Assembly (NCBI GenBank): GCA_041663485.1
Contig: JBAYMO010000023.1
Location: 1 to 24,449 of the forward strand
DNA from: 02-FULL-45-11b sp041663485
GTDB taxonomy: Bacteria; Patescibacteriota; Patescibacteriia; Buchananbacterales; UBA6539
DNA: 24,449 bases
Direction of reading: 5' to 3'
Position numbers and translations under genes: made by a program. The stretch's first letter is position 1, and every line of letters begins with the position of its first letter. The notes beneath the pieces were generated by a model, which was not told the DNA's origin, searched no databases, and was given only the letters and a program-made list of their open reading frames with translations. This document shows, piece after piece, positions 20,747 to 24,449 of this stretch.

Positions 20747-21190
20747 TTACGATGGGATTACATTTTCACGAATGAAATCCGCGAAATCTTTCAAGCTGAC
20801 CAGCTCAATATGATAGATATCAACAGTTGAATAGCACGGAACCGAAGTGCCATTGCGGCAACCATTGATGCGAATCGTTGCTTGATGCAGACTGTTCAGT
20901 TCTTGTGCTTTTTCCACGGGCAGACCACGATGTTCTTTGGCGGTTGCCCGCCAGTAGCTCCAATCGCGGATAAAAACCCAGTCGCCCAAAACACCAACCT
21001 TTGTCTCGGGCACAAGCATCACTCCGTTATCTACAACGGATCCAATTTGCGGCCCCAAAACACCAAACCAGTAGCAATCGTCTTCAATTAACACTTCGCC
21101 AAAGACTTTAGGCTCAATCCCTGCCGCCGTCAGTTCCTCAACGATTGCCTGGTTTACTGTGGCCACATCGGTAATTCCCACGATATCCAT
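20747..21190 (-). CDS. Uncharacterised 147-residue protein
   Basis: I do not recognise this family. The product is soluble, with no signal peptide or membrane helix. Residues 1-30 look helical (VNQAIVEELTAAGIEPK). Residues 30-90 have alternating hydrophobic residues that suggest beta strands (FGEVLIEDDCYWFGVLGP, GVMLVPETKVGVLGDWVFI). Residues 88-116 (RATAKEHRGLPVEKAQELNSLHQA) are helical, followed by a cysteine pair (C120, C128) and a final helix. Tryptophans are frequent. A strong SD (AAGGAGG) precedes the ATG by 9 nt. An extended -10 promoter (TTGATT-17-TATATT with TGC) lies upstream. It is monocistronic. Confidence 0.7.
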   Translation of the reverse strand: MDIVGITDVATVNQAIVEELTAAGIEPKVFGEVLIEDDCYWFGVLGPQIGSVVDNGVMLVPETKVGVLGDWVFIRDWSYWRATAKEHRGLPVEKAQELNSLHQATIRINGCRNGTSVPCYSTVDIYHIELVSLKDFADFIRENVIPS

Positions 21191-21249
21191 CGAATCTTTC
21201 CTCCTTCAGAGTTGAAATCACGCCATTGATACATTACAATCAACAAAGA

Positions 21250-21278
21250 AATATAGCATATCAAATAAATAAAATCAA
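21250..21278 (-). promoter_or_regulatory. Extended -10 promoter of the 147-residue gene
   Basis: On the minus strand, TTGATT (21278-21273), a 17-bp spacer ending TGC, then TATATT (21255-21250). The -10 TGCTATATT is identical to that of the 166-residue gene at 5771-5779. Confidence 0.65.
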
Positions 21279-21305
21279 GTATACTTGTTTCCCTAATTTT
21301 TTGTT

Positions 21306-21338
21306 ATGCGCTACCCGAATCTAAAAATTGAAAAATAA
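21306..21338 (+). pseudogene. Decayed duplicate of the rnhB 5' end
   Basis: These 33 bases match the first codons of rnhB at 23891 except for one A/G change (21323) and a G-to-T change that makes an in-frame stop: the remnant reads MRYPNLKIEK then TAA, while rnhB reads MRYPNLKIEKEIW. Weaker identity continues about 9 bp further. The two copies flank the protease gene as direct repeats. This suggests a rearrangement that inserted or duplicated the region. Confidence 0.8.
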
Positions 21339-21421
21339 ACTTAGTGGTAATACTTTACATTTATCACTAGGTGGGACATCCCATCAATTGATTAAAATTC
21401 GCCCCGACAGCGCTTTTCTTG

Positions 21422-21427
21422 TATAAT
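21422..21427 (+). promoter_or_regulatory. Possible -10 of the protease gene
   Basis: TATAAT, 28 bp before the ATG, with no convincing -35. Upstream (about 21342-21370), TAGTGGTAA and TTATCACTA can form a 9-bp hairpin. Confidence 0.35.
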
Positions 21428-21455
21428 CATTATAGTTATTATCTAATTTACAAGT

Positions 21456-23864
21456 ATGAAGACATCCACTATGGAAACTAAAATCAGCACCAAAGTCAGC
21501 GCTTTAATCGTCTTGGCCGTAATTGCAATCGCGGCGGCGGCCGTCACCAGCTACTTAGCGTTAATACCGGTGACGATCGGCAAGACTTTTTCCAGCACTT
21601 CACTTCAAGCCCATTACTATCCGTTGAGCATCAATAAGCCAATCTACGGCTTTCAACTCGAGGGCGCGGCCAAGCTCAATAATCCCGACAACGGCTTAGT
21701 TCGGGTCGTACTACTTGATGGCAGCGGTAATGAGTATTTGGTGTTCGAAAGTTATGCCTTAATGGCAAATAATTCATCTTTTACCATCAGCTCTTCGACC
21801 AACAACGACTGCGTCGAGACCTGCAAATTATCCGGAGTCGTACCCACAAAATTACGGATTGAAACTCAAAACGCCTCGCTGACCTTGAAAAATTTCACCT
21901 ATAGTGATTCAGCTGCCGCAACAAAGTCGCTAGATAGCGGCGCCGTCAAAGCCAAAATTGAAACCGGCAAAATCAAAAGTCTTGCCGAAAACATCAAAAA
22001 AAGAAATTTGACCTGGGTGGCCGGCGAAACCGCCGTGTCAAAACTGTCATACGCTCAAAAGAAAAAATTGTTTGCCGATAAAACCGGTCAAACGCCGACG
22101 ATTTTACCCAATCTTCAAGGTCTGGAATATTATAAAGGTGGGGTATTCAGAGTCAAATCAAAAAATGGCACAATCAGCAATGCGGGTCAAACATCCGGCC
22201 TGCCGGATCGCTGGGACTGGCGGAAAGTAAACAGCAAAAATTACGTAACCCCAATTAAAGACCAAGGCGCCAACGGCACTTGTTCGTATTTTTCATTTAT
22301 CGCGTCACTGGAATCCCAAATAAATCTATACTATAACCAAAATCTTAATCTCAATTTATCGGAACAACAAGCCCTAGACTGCCCGGAGCCGGTCATGCAT
22401 TCCGGAAAATATTATTCCTGCGGCGGCTGGGCGCATGCCTTTACTGATTTTGGCGTGGCGGATGAAGCTTGCGATCCGTATGTCGGCCAGGGCGGCGGCA
22501 ATAAGTGCGGTGGCAGCGTTGCTTGTTGTGATAATAGCAATGTTTGCAGCGATTGGAAAAACCGAGCCTGGCGCTACAATAGTTTCCTGATATACCTCAA
22601 TAATCGTTATGATGATCCAAACTGCGACATGGTAACAAAATACGTAAATTCGGCTGAAGACATCAAAGCGGTATTGGTTCATAATGGGCCGCTTGATACT
22701 CAAATAATTCCAATGGGCCACTCCATGGCGCTAATCGGCTATGCCAAGATTGCCCCAAACTTTGAATCAGTAATCGATATAGTCGGCAATATTCCTTCAG
22801 AAATAAACGGCAAAACCGCTTGGCTTTTTAAGAACTCTTGGGGTAGTGATTGGGGTGAAAAAGGCTATGGCTATTTTTTAATCGATGACCTTGGCGATTT
22901 TGCCGGCCTGGGACATGTTATTGGACCGTTCATCCCACCCACCGGTAAAAATATAAGTGTGGTCTGTGAAGACCGAGATAAAGACGGTTATTATAACTGG
23001 GGCTCAGGTAACGATCGAACCAATTGCCCGACCGCGACCAAAGGCAAATACTATAAAGACGCCGATGATAATAATCCCAACATTACCTGCATCCCTTACT
23101 GCCTTGGACAAAACTGCGGTTCGGACGGTTGCGGCGGCAGCTGCGGCTCATGTTCAACTGACAAATATTGTATTGCCAATCAGTGTGTCTTTAAACAGGT
23201 CAGCTGCGCGATCGGCCAACAAATCGGCGATGTCAATGGCGACCTAATAATCAATCAGACTGATCGAGAATATGTCGCCGACATTAAAACCGGAAATATT
23301 AGCACAGATAACATCTGCTGTTCCGACGTTTCCGGCGATGGTCAAACGAATTCGGCCGACGGCATCATGATTGACCAAATCATGAAAGGCCTAAAACCCA
23401 AGCCAGGTAAGTGCCCAATCATCACTTGTCTTAGCGGCCAAAGGCTTGGCGATTTAAACAACGACAATCAATTTAATCAAATCGATGTTGATTATTTTGA
23501 CGCTCTAGTCCGGCAAGAGGCGACAGCTAGTGGCGATACTTGCTGCATTGACATGAACAAAGATGGACAAATTTCGGCTGAAGATCGGATACTTTTATGG
23601 CAAACCGCCTTTCAAGGCGTTCCCAGTCCCGGTTTATGTCCAATAACCTGTAAAACCAAACGCCTCATTGGTGATATTAGAGAGGATCGGAAAATAAACA
23701 CTTATGACATATCGCTGTTTCAAAAAATTACAGAAGGTGATCTGCCAGTACCGGAAAATATCTGTTGCGTTGATCTCGACAATGACGGCCAGGTTACAGG
23801 AGCTGACTATGAATTACTGAGTAAAATTAATTTCCGTGGCACTAAAACAGGATATTGCCAATAA
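21456..23864 (+). CDS. Secreted papain-like (C1A) cysteine protease with three cysteine-stapled dockerin-like modules
   Basis: This 802-residue protein has an N-terminal hydrophobic segment (about 14-38), a signal peptide or anchor. Residues 45-150 form a beta-rich domain. Residues 183-210 (LTWVAGETAVSKLSYAQKKKLF) resemble an inhibitory propeptide. The protease domain starts near DWRKVNSKNYVTPIKDQG, with oxyanion Gln270, catalytic Cys276 (exactly six residues on, as in papain), His422 in GHSMALIGY and Asn460 in KNSWGSDWG: a complete active site. Residues 503-545 hold a D-x-D-x-DG calcium-binding-like motif and 546-576 a Cys/Gly-rich knot. Residues 584-802 are three modules, each with two EF-hand-like loops and cysteines spaced C-x36or37-CC-x29or30-C. 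No SD is present. It lies between an rnhB remnant and rnhB. Confidence 0.9.
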   Translation: MKTSTMETKISTKVSALIVLAVIAIAAAAVTSYLALIPVTIGKTFSSTSLQAHYYPLSINKPIYGFQLEGAAKLNNPDNGLVRVVLLDGSGNEYLVFESYALMANNSSFTISSSTNNDCVETCKLSGVVPTKLRIETQNASLTLKNFTYSDSAAATKSLDSGAVKAKIETGKIKSLAENIKKRNLTWVAGETAVSKLSYAQKKKLFADKTGQTPTILPNLQGLEYYKGGVFRVKSKNGTISNAGQTSGLPDRWDWRKVNSKNYVTPIKDQGANGTCSYFSFIASLESQINLYYNQNLNLNLSEQQALDCPEPVMHSGKYYSCGGWAHAFTDFGVADEACDPYVGQGGGNKCGGSVACCDNSNVCSDWKNRAWRYNSFLIYLNNRYDDPNCDMVTKYVNSAEDIKAVLVHNGPLDTQIIPMGHSMALIGYAKIAPNFESVIDIVGNIPSEINGKTAWLFKNSWGSDWGEKGYGYFLIDDLGDFAGLGHVIGPFIPPTGKNISVVCEDRDKDGYYNWGSGNDRTNCPTATKGKYYKDADDNNPNITCIPYCLGQNCGSDGCGGSCGSCSTDKYCIANQCVFKQVSCAIGQQIGDVNGDLIINQTDREYVADIKTGNISTDNICCSDVSGDGQTNSADGIMIDQIMKGLKPKPGKCPIITCLSGQRLGDLNNDNQFNQIDVDYFDALVRQEATASGDTCCIDMNKDGQISAEDRILLWQTAFQGVPSPGLCPITCKTKRLIGDIREDRKINTYDISLFQKITEGDLPVPENICCVDLDNDGQVTGADYELLSKINFRGTKTGYCQ

Positions 23865-23890
23865 AATAAATATTGCCCACCTTTGATAAG

Positions 23891-24449
23891 ATGCGCTACC
23901 CGAATCTGAAAATTGAAAAAGAAATTTGGCAGCAGGGCTATAGCTTCATCGCTGGCTTAGACGAAGTCGGCAAAGGCGCCTGGGCTGGTCCGATTGTGGT
24001 TGGCGCCGTTATCTTAAATCCTCAAAAAAGAATTGCCGGCTTGCGTGATTCAAAATTATTAACCGCCAAAGCCCGCCAACGGCTCGCCTTAGAGATTCAA
24101 AGCAAAGCTTTGGCCTGGGCCGTTGGCGTTATTACCAATAATATAATTGATCAAGTTGGTATTAGCCAGGCCAACCTTTTGGCCATGGCTCAGGCGCTGG
24201 AAGCGCTGAGTATCAAGCCGGATTATTTACTAATTGACGCGGTCAAATTAAATTATAAAAATTTACCCAGACAATCAATCATTGACGGTGATTATAAAGT
24301 CGCCTCTATCGCGGCCGCGTCAATTATGGCTAAAGTTTTCCGCGATGATTTAATGACAAAATTCGCAAGCCAATATCCGGACTACGGTTTTGACCGACAC
24401 AAAGGCTATGGCACTAAGCTGCACCAAAAAAATCTTGAGCAAAATGGCA
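23891..24449 (+). CDS. rnhB: Ribonuclease HII (3' end outside window)
   Basis: Open frame of 186 codons, cut by the window edge. It degrades the RNA strand of RNA-DNA hybrids and starts removal of misincorporated ribonucleotides. Seen: FIAGLDEVGKGAWAGP (19-34) with the catalytic Asp-Glu pair, LRDSKLL, DYLLIDAVKL with the third acidic residue, DGDYKVASIAAASIMAKVFRD, and YPDYGFDRHKGYGTKLH, all classic RNase HII blocks in order. The ATG at 23891 gives the family-typical N-terminus. It begins 26 bp after the protease stop and has no SD. Its first 33 bp are duplicated in decayed form at 21306. Confidence 0.95.
   Translation, partial: MRYPNLKIEKEIWQQGYSFIAGLDEVGKGAWAGPIVVGAVILNPQKRIAGLRDSKLLTAKARQRLALEIQSKALAWAVGVITNNIIDQVGISQANLLAMAQALEALSIKPDYLLIDAVKLNYKNLPRQSIIDGDYKVASIAAASIMAKVFRDDLMTKFASQYPDYGFDRHKGYGTKLHQKNLEQNG

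Noticed and set aside
1..24449. CRISPR array, transposase, integrase or prophage module
   Set aside because: No regularly spaced repeats and no open frame with transposase, integrase, Cas or phage structural motifs.

Overview
The window looks like a chromosomal segment from an uncultivated bacterium of the Candidate Phyla Radiation (Patescibacteria). This is inferred from compact AT-leaning genes, many genes with no Shine-Dalgarno (SD) sequence, tRNA genes partly lacking encoded CCA, secreted cysteine-rich proteins, and a thin but diverse metabolic gene set. The standard bacterial code fits, with TAA, TAG and TGA all read as stops. No rRNA, insertion sequence, transposase, prophage or CRISPR array is visible.

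Layout. 1-318 is a dense nest of inverted repeats. 319-1849 (minus) is a two-gene operon: a degenerate asparaginase-like protein followed by a nucleoside-deoxyribosyltransferase-like protein with a ribbon-helix-helix tail. 1993-4177 (minus) carries a small pyrophosphatase-like protein and a long-chain acyl-CoA synthetase. 4474-7131 holds tRNA-Arg(CCU), two orphan proteins, a Nudix hydrolase and tRNA-Ala(CGC). 7265-8632 (minus) is a divergent DnaA. 8860-12246 (minus) is a secreted/envelope operon: a 931-residue coiled-coil protein with three four-cysteine repeats and a carbohydrate-binding-like C-terminus, followed by a membrane-anchored protein with a cysteine tail. 12360-13525 is an RNA island with three near-consensus sigma70 promoters, two predicted structured RNAs and tRNA-Ala(GGC). 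A perfect parS site (13580-13595) lies beside parB (13647-15194, minus). 15328-16991 (plus) is a CsoR-like repressor with its apparent operator, then trxA-trxB. 17058-21190 holds a zinc-ribbon protein, an FGGY sugar kinase, a class I aminotransferase and another orphan. 21456-23864 (plus) is a secreted papain-like protease with three dockerin-like modules, flanked by a decayed copy of the rnhB 5' end and by rnhB itself, which runs off the window.

Working together. DnaA, ParB and parS within about 8 kb suggest a replication/segregation neighbourhood, though no clear oriC is visible. trxA-trxB form a complete thioredoxin reduction pair next to a repressor of a thiol/metal-sensing family. The secreted operon and the protease point to cysteine-rich surface or extracellular functions.

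Genes fall into two translation-initiation classes. Seven (256-aa orphan, 166-aa orphan, dnaA, parB, zinc-ribbon protein, sugar kinase, 147-aa orphan) have strong SD sequences, mostly good sigma70 promoters and a less A/T-biased codon style. Nearly all the others have no SD and are rich in AAA/ATT/AAT codons. The most unusual items are the triplicated four-cysteine repeats, the cysteine-stapled triple dockerin array, the rnhB remnant, the long leader/trailer helices around two tRNAs, and the RNA island with a C-rich anti-SD-like loop.
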